Of a stretch of 64,000 nucleotides of DNA, positions 25,922 through 34,190 are shown in pieces. The DNA lies in the NCBI GenBank assembly GCA_031386985.1, contig JANNCV010000044.1:372001-436000 (forward strand), in the 5' to 3' direction. The notes below the pieces were generated by a model that made no database searches, was not told the DNA's origin, and saw only the letters and a program-made list of their open reading frames with translations. The translations under genes were made by a program, and so were the position numbers. Within the stretch, counting starts at the first letter, position 1. Each line of letters starts with the position of its first letter. Source of the DNA: JANJUB01 sp031386985 (GTDB taxonomy: Bacteria > Armatimonadota > Fimbriimonadia > Fimbriimonadales > Fimbriimonadaceae).

Positions 25922-25942
25922 CTTTCCACACACTTTTCCACA
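25922..25942 (+). promoter_or_regulatory. Tandem DnaA-box-like sites upstream of dnaB
   Basis: CTTTCCACA (25922-25930) and TTTTCCACA (25934-25942) lie in direct orientation, 12 bp apart. The second matches the TTWTNCACA consensus fully. They sit 58-78 bp before the dnaB start codon, in the region where its promoter is expected. Confidence 0.55.
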
Positions 25943-25999
25943 CTTGAGCCTAGCCACCTAATCCGCCCGCGGCAATCCTGCCAGAATGCACCTAATCCG

Positions 26000-27349
26000 A
26001 TGGCCGAAGATTCCCAACAGCTTTACAATATCGAAGCAGAAATGAGCGTTTTAGGCTCAATGCTGATCAAGGATCAGGCGGCGGAGCAGGTTTTTGGCAT
26101 CGTTCAAGACCACGATTTTTATCATCCCGCTCATAAAGAAATCTTCCGGGCGATGCAACAATTGTCGCTCAATTACAAGCCGATTGACCTTGTTACCCTT
26201 AAAGATGAGCTAGTTGCCCGTGGAAAACTTCAAGATATCGGCGGAGAGGATTATCTCATCCAGGTCGCCGAGATTGTTCCCAGTGCATCGAACGCCACCT
26301 ACTATGCTCAGATCGTAAAAGACCGCTCGATGATCCGGTCGCTAAATTCGGCGGGGCACGATATTGTTAAAATAACCCTCGATACCGAGCGCGATCCCGA
26401 GGAGAAGCTAAACGATGCCGAAACTCTGGTATTCCAGGTCGGAAACCAACGCCTGGGTAAAGATTTTCATGACATCAAGTCCCTGACTAAGGACTTCATG
26501 ATTGATCTTGATAACCTCGTGGATACGGGCGAGCCCACGCTCGGCGTTCCTAGCGGCTTTTATGATCTCGATGAGATGACGACGGGCTTTTACGGCGGGG
26601 ACCTAACCATTATCGCCGCGAGGCCCTCGATGGGCAAGACCTCGCTGGTTCTGAAGATGGCGCTGAATGTCGCCCGAAAAATCCCCGATCAAAACGTTGC
26701 GATCTTTTCGCTCGAAATGAGCGGGCGGCAGCTAGCCCGACGGTTGGTCTCGATGCAATCGCAAATCAGCAGCAATGTTCTCAAAAAGAGCAACATTCAG
26801 GCCGATACTTATCAAAAACTGGCCGACGCGTGCGAAAATCTTTACGATTTGCCCATCTACATTGATGAATCTTCAGACCTTAGCGGGCTGGAAATGCGGG
26901 GCAAGTGCCGTCGCTTAAAGCGCGAAGGCGGGCTCTCGTTAGTCGTCGTTGACTATCTTCAGTTGATGCGTGGGCACCGAAGAAGCGAGAACCGCGTCCA
27001 AGAAATCAGCGAAATCGCGCGGGCGTTGAAATCCATGTCAAAGGAGCTTGATGTTCCCGTCATTGCCCTTTCGCAGTTGAATCGAGCCGTTGAAAACCGC
27101 GAAAATAAGCGCCCTCAACTGGCCGATATACGCGAATCGGGTTCGATTGAAGCGGAAGCCGACTTGGTGATGTTTATCTATCGAGAGAACTACTACAAAG
27201 CTCGCGAAAACCCGGAAGAAGCCGATCTTGATCCCGACCGAACTGAGGTAAGCGAGATTATCATCGGCAAGCATCGAAACGGGCCGATTGGCACCGTCGA
27301 AGTTGCCTTCCAGCCCAAGTTCGCTCTTTTTAACAACCTTTCTCGCTAG
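26000..27349 (+). CDS. dnaB: Replicative DNA helicase DnaB
   Basis: About 449 aa. The N-terminal domain (NIEAEMSVLGSMLIKDQAAEQV) is the primase-interacting part. The RecA-like domain has Walker A IAARPSMGKTSLVLKMA, FSLEMSGRQLARRL, Walker B SLVVVDYLQLM and the arginine-finger region VIALSQLNRAVENRENKRPQL. No intein is present. ATG 26000 is chosen because it matches the family N-terminus; the frame extends to 25883 through the DnaA boxes and would add 39 unrelated residues. The stop overlaps the convergent DUF1800 gene by 4 nt. Confidence 0.97.
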   Translation: MAEDSQQLYNIEAEMSVLGSMLIKDQAAEQVFGIVQDHDFYHPAHKEIFRAMQQLSLNYKPIDLVTLKDELVARGKLQDIGGEDYLIQVAEIVPSASNATYYAQIVKDRSMIRSLNSAGHDIVKITLDTERDPEEKLNDAETLVFQVGNQRLGKDFHDIKSLTKDFMIDLDNLVDTGEPTLGVPSGFYDLDEMTTGFYGGDLTIIAARPSMGKTSLVLKMALNVARKIPDQNVAIFSLEMSGRQLARRLVSMQSQISSNVLKKSNIQADTYQKLADACENLYDLPIYIDESSDLSGLEMRGKCRRLKREGGLSLVVVDYLQLMRGHRRSENRVQEISEIARALKSMSKELDVPVIALSQLNRAVENRENKRPQLADIRESGSIEAEADLVMFIYRENYYKARENPEEADLDPDRTEVSEIIIGKHRNGPIGTVEVAFQPKFALFNNLSR

Positions 27350-28800
27350 TTCATTTGGAACTCAGGGATAGAGGTTGCAAGTCGCATTACGGCAAGCATC
27401 GCTTTCGGTAACGTCTGCACTTTTTGGAGGGCTGGCAAGCCTCCATTCTTATCTAGGGCCTCTACCATTAGTGCCTTAGCCTCAACGTTGGCGGGAATGT
27501 CAAACCATTGAGTGATAGCGTTCACTGCGTCCGCACTCGTAGCAGGTTGAGCCGCGGCAAATCGCGACACCAAAATGGCGGGAAAGCCCGATCCCGCCCT
27601 CATGAAGTTATCGGCCAAGCGATTACGCTCAATCACGCTTGCCGTTGTGATCCAAGCGGTCCCCCATTCCCATCCCGCCACATCGGGTGGAAACATCAGG
27701 GTCATGCCTTGCCTTCTCATAATCTGCATAGCCCCTCGGGCGAACTGGACCAGTCGAGGTTCGGCGGGAGCCAGCTCGGTAACTCGGTTCAGTTTTGCCT
27801 CAACCAAAAGCTCGCGCGCCCCGAGTTGACGGACGAACGCGGCCGTATAGTGTAAGGGGCTCTTGACGACGGTGCGTTGAGCCTTTTCGGACCAAAACTC
27901 TTTACTATTTGCAATCCACCTTAGCACCGGTTTCATTTCAAACTTCGAGTCCACGTAAAGTTTAGCCAGGCGATCTACCAGCTTAACGTCGGGATCTGGA
28001 TAAACAAAGTAAGTCCAGAGTTTTCGCATCAAGAATCGGGCGTGAACGGGCTGGGAAACAACCAGATCGAGCACGTCGTCCGACTCCATGGGCCCGAATT
28101 TTCCCAGAATGGTCTTATCTTTTCGGTCATGCAATGCGGGGCAATCGGCGAAGACCACCATCGGGCGGTCGTCCAGAACTGCAAGTTTGAGCTGCAAATC
28201 GGATGTCATTCCGCGGGTTTCGGTTAGAGCTGCTCGAACCGACCATCCCGTAAAAGCCCGCGTGGTTTCCTGAACATCTTTCTCTGTGTAATTCCCAACT
28301 CCTAGCGTAAAAAGCTCGAGCAATTCGCGCGCAAAGTTCTCGTTCGGACGCCCCTTAATATTGGTGTCGGTATCAAGCCACCGAATCATGGCGGGGTCGC
28401 GGGAAACGTCGCCAAGGAGCTCTCGAAAGTTACCTAGCGCGTGAGTTCGCAGCAACTCAACATGATCCACCATCATCGGTCCGAACGTGATCTTTGCGCC
28501 GCTGACGGCAAAGTGGTTGTGCCAAAACAAGGTCATATTGGCTTCGAGCGGGCGATTCGTGGTGAGGAGCCTCAGAGCGAACCAAGCCGCAAAGCGGCCC
28601 GTATCCATATTGGCCTCACCCGGTTTGTCGTACGCGAACGACCACGGGTTTAGTTCAAAACTCTCCGGGGTCTTCTCGGCATCAATGAGCCATTCAATCG
28701 AGCCTTTGACACCTCGTTTCTCGCAGTCGTTGAGTTCTGTTTCGGTTACGCCCAAACCAAACTTACGGAGCAGATGAGCGCATTTTTCGCGTTCGGTCAT
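27346..28800 (-). CDS. DUF1800 domain protein
   Basis: About 484 aa. DUF1800 signatures are HLLRKFGLGVTETEL at the start, MTLFWHNHFAVSGAK, ARELLELFTLGVGNYTEKDVQETTRAFTGW and PPDVAGWEWGTAWI near the end. DUF1800 proteins are common in Planctomycetota, Armatimonadota and Bacteroidota, usually next to a DUF1501 partner; here the DUF1501 gene is far away (49-51 kb) and no signal peptide is visible. The molecular role is unknown. ATG 28800 is preferred over an upstream extension to 28986, because TATAAT lies exactly 6 nt before it. Confidence 0.87.
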   Translation of the reverse strand: MTEREKCAHLLRKFGLGVTETELNDCEKRGVKGSIEWLIDAEKTPESFELNPWSFAYDKPGEANMDTGRFAAWFALRLLTTNRPLEANMTLFWHNHFAVSGAKITFGPMMVDHVELLRTHALGNFRELLGDVSRDPAMIRWLDTDTNIKGRPNENFARELLELFTLGVGNYTEKDVQETTRAFTGWSVRAALTETRGMTSDLQLKLAVLDDRPMVVFADCPALHDRKDKTILGKFGPMESDDVLDLVVSQPVHARFLMRKLWTYFVYPDPDVKLVDRLAKLYVDSKFEMKPVLRWIANSKEFWSEKAQRTVVKSPLHYTAAFVRQLGARELLVEAKLNRVTELAPAEPRLVQFARGAMQIMRRQGMTLMFPPDVAGWEWGTAWITTASVIERNRLADNFMRAGSGFPAILVSRFAAAQPATSADAVNAITQWFDIPANVEAKALMVEALDKNGGLPALQKVQTLPKAMLAVMRLATSIPEFQMN

Positions 28801-28806
28801 GTGTGT

Positions 28807-28812
28807 ATTATA
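28807..28812 (-). promoter_or_regulatory. Predicted -10 box (TATAAT), leaderless start of the DUF1800 gene
   Basis: A perfect TATAAT lies 6 nt before the ATG at 28800, so the transcript should start at the start codon. It faces the HD gene's box, and the two promoters share a 57-bp divergent region. Confidence 0.7.
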
Positions 28813-28845
28813 CGTGCGAATTTCTTGGAATCCGCCAGTTTGCGA

Positions 28846-28851
28846 TAAACT
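28846..28851 (+). promoter_or_regulatory. Predicted -10 box (TAAACT), leaderless start of the HD-domain gene
   Basis: TAAACT lies exactly 6 nt before the ATG at 28858; no Shine-Dalgarno is present. Confidence 0.55.
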
Positions 28852-28857
28852 TGCCCG

Positions 28858-29535
28858 ATGAGCGAAACCGATGCAACCTTGATATCCTTTAAAGATGTGC
28901 GCAACCACCCCAAAGTTCGGACTCTGATTGATGGGGCGAACGAGGTGATGAAGGCGATGGGTTACACCGAGCACGGACATCGGCATGTTGGCGTTGTTAG
29001 CGGCATCACCCGCTCCATTTTAGAGCACGCTGGGCATCCGCCCCGCTACATTGAGCTTGGCCAGATCGCGGCCTATTTGCATGACATTGGGAACGTGATC
29101 AATCGGGTGGACCACCCTATGACCGGCGCAAACATCGCTTTCGTGCTACTGTCCGAAATGGGGATGGCGTGTGAAGAAATCGCTCCGATTTTGGGCGCGA
29201 TTGGCAATCACGAAGAACTTGCCGGCGTTCCAATTAGTCCGATGTCGGCCGCTCTGATTATCGCCGACAAGAGTGATGTTCACTTCAGCCGTGTGCAGAA
29301 TCCAATCATGGAGACTTTTGACATTCACGACCGGGTGAATTACGCGGCTCAGAGAAGCCGCGTCGAACTGGCGGAGGCCCAAACCGTCCAACTCGTCTTA
29401 GAGATTGACACTCAATATGCCAGCGTGATGGAATATTTTGAAATATTCCTGAGTCGTATGGTCATGTGTCGTCGCGCCGCGGATACGATCGGATATCGGT
29501 TCATTTTGACGGTGAACGGCGTCAATTTGGATTGA
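28858..29535 (+). CDS. HD-domain phosphohydrolase
   Basis: A 225-aa protein with HD superfamily residues in order: His in RHVGVVSG, the HD pair in AAYLHDIGNV, a following DHPMTG and AIGNHEE, and the final Asp in LIIADKSD. This arrangement binds one or two metal ions and usually cleaves phosphate esters of nucleotides. The substrate is unknown; it is not a GTP/ppGpp RelA-type protein. It lies alone between divergent DUF1800 and convergent mazG. Confidence 0.85.
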   Translation: MSETDATLISFKDVRNHPKVRTLIDGANEVMKAMGYTEHGHRHVGVVSGITRSILEHAGHPPRYIELGQIAAYLHDIGNVINRVDHPMTGANIAFVLLSEMGMACEEIAPILGAIGNHEELAGVPISPMSAALIIADKSDVHFSRVQNPIMETFDIHDRVNYAAQRSRVELAEAQTVQLVLEIDTQYASVMEYFEIFLSRMVMCRRAADTIGYRFILTVNGVNLD

Positions 29536-29556
29536 CGAGAGACACCGAACACCAAA

Positions 29557-30486
29557 CTACTTCTTCGCCTCATTCCAAAGCTCATCCCATTCTGGCGGAG
29601 AAAGTTCGGTCAGGGGCTTAGAACTTGCCGCCTCCATCGCCTGGAATCGGGTCGTAAACCGGTTGAGCATTTTCCGCAAAGCTTCCTCTGGTTCAACCTT
29701 GTACCATCGGGCCAAGTTGACAGCCGTAAACAGGAGATCGCCGACCTCGGACTCAGTTTCCTCGGGTGTTTTCGCGGAACGCAGCTCTTTCTCCTCTTCG
29801 CGTAACTTTTCCCAAACCGCCTCAACCTGGGGCCACTCAAACCCTGCCCGCGCCGCGCGTTTGGAGATCTCGAACGCCCGTAGCAGCGAGGCCATCCCGG
29901 TCGGGACCCCGGCCAGAAGCGACTGCTTTTCTCCCTTTTCGCTTTGTTTGATCCGATCCCAGTTCTTCAGAACTTCCTCTGAATCGGCCACTTCAACGGA
30001 GCCAAAAACATGAGGATGCCTTCGGATAAGCTTATCAACTAAGCCCCTAGCCGCTGACTGAGTAGAGAACGATTTCGAAATCTGACCGTGCATCACAGGT
30101 TGAAGTAACAAGTCACCAATTTCCTCTTCCAGCTTCAAAGCTGAGCCCGAATCAACCGCATCTAAAACCTCATACGCCTCCTCCAGGAGGTGCCGTTTTA
30201 GCGTCTCGTGAGTCTGCGCTTGATCCCAAGGGCATCCACCCGGACCCAAAAGACGATCTACTAACGAAACTATTTCTTCAATTGGACTGATTGGCACGAT
30301 GATTGCATCTTCATCTTTTAGCTCTAATACTCCCAGCCGAGTGATCGAGAGACCCAGTCCCTCAAAGGTGATTTTCAACTCGGCATCCTCCGGGATAAGG
30401 AATCGGCGAGGCGCTCTCTCAAGCGCCTCAAAGGTCCCCATCGGCCAAAGCTCCTCTCGCTCCCCAAGTCGGTATATTGCTGGCAT
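29557..30486 (-). CDS. mazG: Nucleoside triphosphate pyrophosphohydrolase MazG with unusual N-terminus
   Basis: About 309 aa. Two MazG repeats are visible: LLGPGGCPWDQAQTHETLKRHLLEEAYEVLDAVD with EEIGDLLLQ near residues 80-130, and EETESEVGDLLFTAVNLARW near residue 250. The enzyme hydrolyses NTPs to NMP and pyrophosphate, and clears damaged nucleotides. About 65 residues precede the first repeat. They look like a shortened remnant of the methylase domain found in YabN-type MazG fusions, but this is an inference. ATG 30486 is the preferred start; the frame extends further upstream across the divergent gene's start. Confidence 0.9.
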   Translation of the reverse strand: MPAIYRLGEREELWPMGTFEALERAPRRFLIPEDAELKITFEGLGLSITRLGVLELKDEDAIIVPISPIEEIVSLVDRLLGPGGCPWDQAQTHETLKRHLLEEAYEVLDAVDSGSALKLEEEIGDLLLQPVMHGQISKSFSTQSAARGLVDKLIRRHPHVFGSVEVADSEEVLKNWDRIKQSEKGEKQSLLAGVPTGMASLLRAFEISKRAARAGFEWPQVEAVWEKLREEEKELRSAKTPEETESEVGDLLFTAVNLARWYKVEPEEALRKMLNRFTTRFQAMEAASSKPLTELSPPEWDELWNEAKK

Positions 30487-30523
30487 TTTGTGCCATAAGT
30501 TTAGCGGAATCCTGGGACGGCGG

Positions 30524-30529
30524 TAGACT
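30524..30529 (+). promoter_or_regulatory. Predicted -10 box (TAGACT), leaderless start of the M3 peptidase gene
   Basis: TAGACT lies 7 nt before the ATG at 30537, with no ribosome binding site in between. Confidence 0.5.
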
Positions 30530-30536
30530 TGTTCTA

Positions 30537-32267
30537 ATGTCTGCCGTTGCTGCTTCCTCCCACGAGTGGGACCTCGATTTTTTCTTTCCCGGCCCGGATT
30601 CGCCCGAACTTGCTTCCGCAAAAGCCTCGCTTTTTAAGGCCGTTGATGCTTTCGAAAACACCCTTTCGAGCCCGACCGTCGAATCAGCCTTAACAAGCCT
30701 AGCATCAGTTACCGAGCAATTCACGACCATTTACGGTTACTTGTATTGCTTGGTGAGCGTTGATACTCGCAATGAAGCCGCCCTAAGCCAACAAAGCGAA
30801 ATGGATGCGCTTTATTCTCGTCTGACGGAGCTACAAACTCGTTTCGCCGCATGGGTTGGTACGCTGGATGTCGAAGCCGAAATCGCGGCGTCGTCTCTCG
30901 CCGCAGAGAATGCCTACCCATTGCGACGGATGAAATTTAAAGCTGCTCACCTCATGTCACCCGCCGAGGAGAGCCTGGCATCGAGCCTCGCGCCGAGTAG
31001 CACGATGGCTTGGGGCAAACTTTACGATACGTTTTCGAGCCAAATCGAGATTGACTTTGAAGGCAAAAAGGTGGGAATGGCAAGCCTGCGAAACATCGCC
31101 TATGATGCAAATCGTGACCGCCGTCGCCACGCCTATGAGGCCGAACTCGCGGCCTGGAAACTCAACGAAGTCCCAATTGCGGCCGCGATGAATGGAATCA
31201 AAGGCGTCGTCAACACCCTCACCGAGCGCCGCGGCTGGAAGAGCGCTCTCGAACAAGCAGCCTGGGAAAATGGGATTGATGAAGCCACGCTCGATGCGAT
31301 GATGACGGCCGCTCACGAAGCATTCCCTGATTTTCGGCGTTACCTGAACGCCAAAGCGAAGGCGATTGGAGTTGAGAAGCTTGAGTTTTATGACCTCTTC
31401 GCCCCTCTTCCGTCTGATGAGAGCATCTGGTCGGTTGAGCGCGGTTGTGATTTCGTTGCCGAACAGTTCGATTCATTCTCAACGAAAATGGGAGATTTTG
31501 CACGGCGATCGTATGCCGAAAACTGGATTGATTTCCCGCCGAAGCTTGGCAAGGTTGGCGGCGCTTACTGCGACACCTTAAGGAACGAGATTTCGCGAAT
31601 CCTCATGAACTACGATGGTTCGTTTAACAATGTAAAAACCCTCGCTCACGAACTGGGGCACGCTTACCACTCGTTGTGCCTCTCGACGAAGCCTATTTTG
31701 CTCAGGAACATCCCATCAACTCTCGCCGAAACTGCCAGCATCTTTTGCGAAACGATCGTGAAGAACGCGGCACTCAAGCAGTTCGAGGGGCAGTCGCGGC
31801 TCGCGTTGCTTGAAGCCTGCATCATGGGGCCTTGTCAGACGGTGGTTGATATTACAAGCCGTTACATCTTCGAAAAGTCCGCATTTGAGGGGCGAAAATC
31901 AAGGGATATGAGTGCGAGTGAGCTTTGTGGGGCCATGCAAGACGCGCAAAAACAGACTTATGGGGACGCGCTTGCATCGTATCATCCCTTCATGTGGGCA
32001 GCAAAACCGCATTACTACAGCGAATCTTCCTTCTACAACTTTCCCTACATGTTTGGGTTGCTTTTTGCGCTCGGTTTGTACAAAATTTATGGCGCTAACC
32101 CTGACGAATTCAAGGCGAAATACGATGAACTTCTGGCGAATTCCGGAACGGCCGATGCTCCGACTTTGTGCGCCGGCTTTGGCATTGACACCCGCAGTGT
32201 TGAGTTTTGGCGAGGGAGTTTAGACGTGATTCGAGAAGACATCACGGCCTTTGAATCCGCAGTGTAA
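30537..32267 (+). CDS. M3-family oligoendopeptidase (PepF-like)
   Basis: A 576-aa zinc metallopeptidase. The active site is LAHELGHAYHSLCLS (HExxH; residues ~375-389), with the third ligand in STLAETASIFCETI. Other M3B signatures are EWDLDFFFPG at the N-terminus, LRNIAYDANRDRRRHAYE and the late FYNFPYMFGLLFALGLY. There is no signal peptide, so it is cytosolic and probably degrades short peptides. The start is ATG 30537, fixed by TAGACT 7 nt upstream. It ends TAATGA, overlapping the next start by one base, so both genes are co-transcribed. Confidence 0.93.
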   Translation: MSAVAASSHEWDLDFFFPGPDSPELASAKASLFKAVDAFENTLSSPTVESALTSLASVTEQFTTIYGYLYCLVSVDTRNEAALSQQSEMDALYSRLTELQTRFAAWVGTLDVEAEIAASSLAAENAYPLRRMKFKAAHLMSPAEESLASSLAPSSTMAWGKLYDTFSSQIEIDFEGKKVGMASLRNIAYDANRDRRRHAYEAELAAWKLNEVPIAAAMNGIKGVVNTLTERRGWKSALEQAAWENGIDEATLDAMMTAAHEAFPDFRRYLNAKAKAIGVEKLEFYDLFAPLPSDESIWSVERGCDFVAEQFDSFSTKMGDFARRSYAENWIDFPPKLGKVGGAYCDTLRNEISRILMNYDGSFNNVKTLAHELGHAYHSLCLSTKPILLRNIPSTLAETASIFCETIVKNAALKQFEGQSRLALLEACIMGPCQTVVDITSRYIFEKSAFEGRKSRDMSASELCGAMQDAQKQTYGDALASYHPFMWAAKPHYYSESSFYNFPYMFGLLFALGLYKIYGANPDEFKAKYDELLANSGTADAPTLCAGFGIDTRSVEFWRGSLDVIREDITAFESAV

Positions 32268-33280
32268 TGAGCGTTTCCTCCGTGACGATTGTGATGAGAC
32301 CCGATGGGGGCCTGATACAAGGGGGCGGCGAGGTTCAGGCTCTGCAAACGGCGGCCGCTCTGGAAAGATCCGGGCTCCGAACCGACATATTCACGCCTCT
32401 AACCACCGAAGTTGGTGATGTCGTTCACTTTATCGGTTGCCAGGAAACGTATGCCGATACCATTGCCCTGTTGCGATCTAAGGGCGTTCCCTGCGTAACC
32501 TCAAGCATTTGGCACCGGCCGCGATCCACTTTTCGCGTACGGTGCGACCGCCTGATAAAGCGAGCAAGTGGCACCTACCCCCGAAGGCACCGGGATTTGT
32601 TTCATGCGTCCAATCTCATTTTCACCCCCACCGAAGCGGTAGAAAGGCGGTTGGAAGCGTTCTTTGAACTGCCCCGGGGGCGGATGTTTCGCGTACCCAA
32701 TGCGGGCGTCTCAACTGACATCATGGACTCGGAGCCCGACGCATTTCGGCAAGCATTTGGCATTGAAGATGACTTCATCTTACACGTCGGGATGATCACG
32801 GCGAGGAAGAACCAACTCGGTTTGATCCGGGCCATGCGTGGAACAGGCAAAAGAGTCATATTTTTGGGACGGGTTATGGATGAAGACTATGCCCGTCTCT
32901 GTCGCTCGGAAGCCGATGATCGGATGCTGTTTCTAGACCCGCTTTCTCACGGGTCTCCCCTTATTGGTAGTGCCTACGCCGCCGCTCGCGTCGTTTGCAT
33001 CCCATCGTTTCTTGAGGATTTTTTGATCGCCGGGATTGAAGCCGCCATGGTCGGAGCAAAGCTAGTGCTGAGCCAGAACTGGTATCCGGAAGAACTCTAC
33101 GAAGACTTTGCTTTGTATCCCGACGCCCACAGTCCGAGCAGCATTCGAGCCGCAGTTGAGCAGGCTTGGGGGCAGAGCCACGAGCCCAATCGGCAACGCG
33201 ATTGGTTTGCCAAGCGCTACACCTGGGAGACAGTAACGGCCCGGCTTCGGCAAGGATACGAACGTGCGATCGAAAGCTAA
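32267..33280 (+). CDS. Glycosyltransferase family 4-like protein
   Basis: A 337-aa GT-B enzyme. The N-terminal donor-free domain opens with IVMRPDGGLIQGGGEVQALQTAAAL. The second domain has FILHVGMITARKNQLGLIRAM, VVCIPSFLEDFLIAGIEAAMVGAKLVLS and a closing YTWETVTARLRQGYE. The ExFGxxxxE motif of GT4 is altered to LEDFLIAGIEA, which keeps the final Glu. It probably transfers a sugar to a polysaccharide or lipid acceptor. It follows the M3 peptidase with a 1-base overlap, but no shared function is evident. A convergent methyltransferase lies downstream. Confidence 0.85.
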   Translation: MSVSSVTIVMRPDGGLIQGGGEVQALQTAAALERSGLRTDIFTPLTTEVGDVVHFIGCQETYADTIALLRSKGVPCVTSSIWHRPRSTFRVRCDRLIKRASGTYPRRHRDLFHASNLIFTPTEAVERRLEAFFELPRGRMFRVPNAGVSTDIMDSEPDAFRQAFGIEDDFILHVGMITARKNQLGLIRAMRGTGKRVIFLGRVMDEDYARLCRSEADDRMLFLDPLSHGSPLIGSAYAAARVVCIPSFLEDFLIAGIEAAMVGAKLVLSQNWYPEELYEDFALYPDAHSPSSIRAAVEQAWGQSHEPNRQRDWFAKRYTWETVTARLRQGYERAIES

Positions 33281-33294
33281 CAAATAAATTGGGG

Positions 33295-33312
33295 CAGCCG
33301 CTCCGACGGCTG
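33295..33312. terminator. Small hairpin between convergent genes
   Basis: CAGCCG (33295-33300) and CGGCTG (33307-33312) form a 6-bp stem after the glycosyltransferase stop. It is not followed by a T tract, so any terminator role is weak. The rest of the 33281-33368 gap shows nothing else. Confidence 0.3.
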
Positions 33313-33368
33313 ACATATCTGTAAAACGAAACAACAAGTTGATCTCCTGGGCGACGAGGTCTCAAATT

Positions 33369-34190
33369 CTATCCGCGAGTGTAAGTGCAGCAAAAGAACG
33401 TTAGATTTTGCAATTTCTGCAACTGAGCATTTGTGTAAAGCCAATGTTTGGTTCGATCTGCCCAGCTGCGCTCGCGGCGATCATGCACCTTCACCCACTT
33501 TTGGGAAACCGGAATCTTGCGCGTTGCTACTTCGTCTAGCAGGCCCTCATAATCAGCGTGCGGATCGCCAATGTTCCCTAGTTCGCGCAGCAGCGTACGC
33601 GCTCCGTCTAATGAGATTCCGCCCGCCCCAGGGCGGAGGTCGAGATCGAAAGTGACACAAACTAGGCCGCCGGTGCGGGTAACGCGCCCCAATTCGCGCG
33701 CGGCTTTCGGGAAGTTGGGCATGTGCTCCAGCACCGAAATGCAGAGCGTTACATCGTATGCCTCATCTTTGATCGCAAGATTTGAGACATCTGTAATGAG
33801 AAGTTGACACCGTTCCTGACCGGGACCGCCTAGAGCTCCGAATGTCCTGATGTAGCTTGAGTCAATATCTGCGCACGTAACCAGCGCATTGGGGTTCTTC
33901 ATGGCCAGATACGAGGGGAAAAACGTTAATCCGGAACCCGCATCAAGAATTGTAGTGGCTGGTTGTTGTTCCACTACCGCGGTGGAGAAGGCATATTCCC
34001 AACGCCGACTCCAATGCTCAAGCGGATTGACACTCCACTTGGCTCCGTAGCTGGCGAGCTCGGGGGAGTTAAGCTCCAGAAAAGCCACAGAATGAGACCG
34101 CATCGCCAGGTACTCGGGCCGCGCCAAAAGTGCGGTGTAACTCTCGGGGGACGGACACCCCCCGCTAAGGAGGTCTGCTTCAAACGCCAT
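33369..34190 (-). CDS. Class I SAM-dependent methyltransferase
   Basis: About 273 aa. The Rossmann motifs are TILDAGSGLTFFPSYLAMKNPNALVTCADIDSSYI (motif I), LLITDVSNLAIKDEAYDVTLCISVLEHMPNFPKAARELGRVTRTGGLVCVTFDLDLRP. This is the Methyltransf_11 layout, which acts on small molecules, lipids or sugars; the substrate is unknown. ATG 34190 is preferred and overlaps the end of the PH-domain gene by 11 bp, so it is probably transcribed with it. A start at 34214 is possible. Confidence 0.85.
   Translation of the reverse strand: MAFEADLLSGGCPSPESYTALLARPEYLAMRSHSVAFLELNSPELASYGAKWSVNPLEHWSRRWEYAFSTAVVEQQPATTILDAGSGLTFFPSYLAMKNPNALVTCADIDSSYIRTFGALGGPGQERCQLLITDVSNLAIKDEAYDVTLCISVLEHMPNFPKAARELGRVTRTGGLVCVTFDLDLRPGAGGISLDGARTLLRELGNIGDPHADYEGLLDEVATRKIPVSQKWVKVHDRRERSWADRTKHWLYTNAQLQKLQNLTFFCCTYTRG

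Noticed and set aside
25883..25999. N-terminal extension of DnaB
   Set aside because: The extra 39 residues do not match the family and the DNA there contains DnaA boxes and probable promoter; ATG 26000 starts the conserved sequence.
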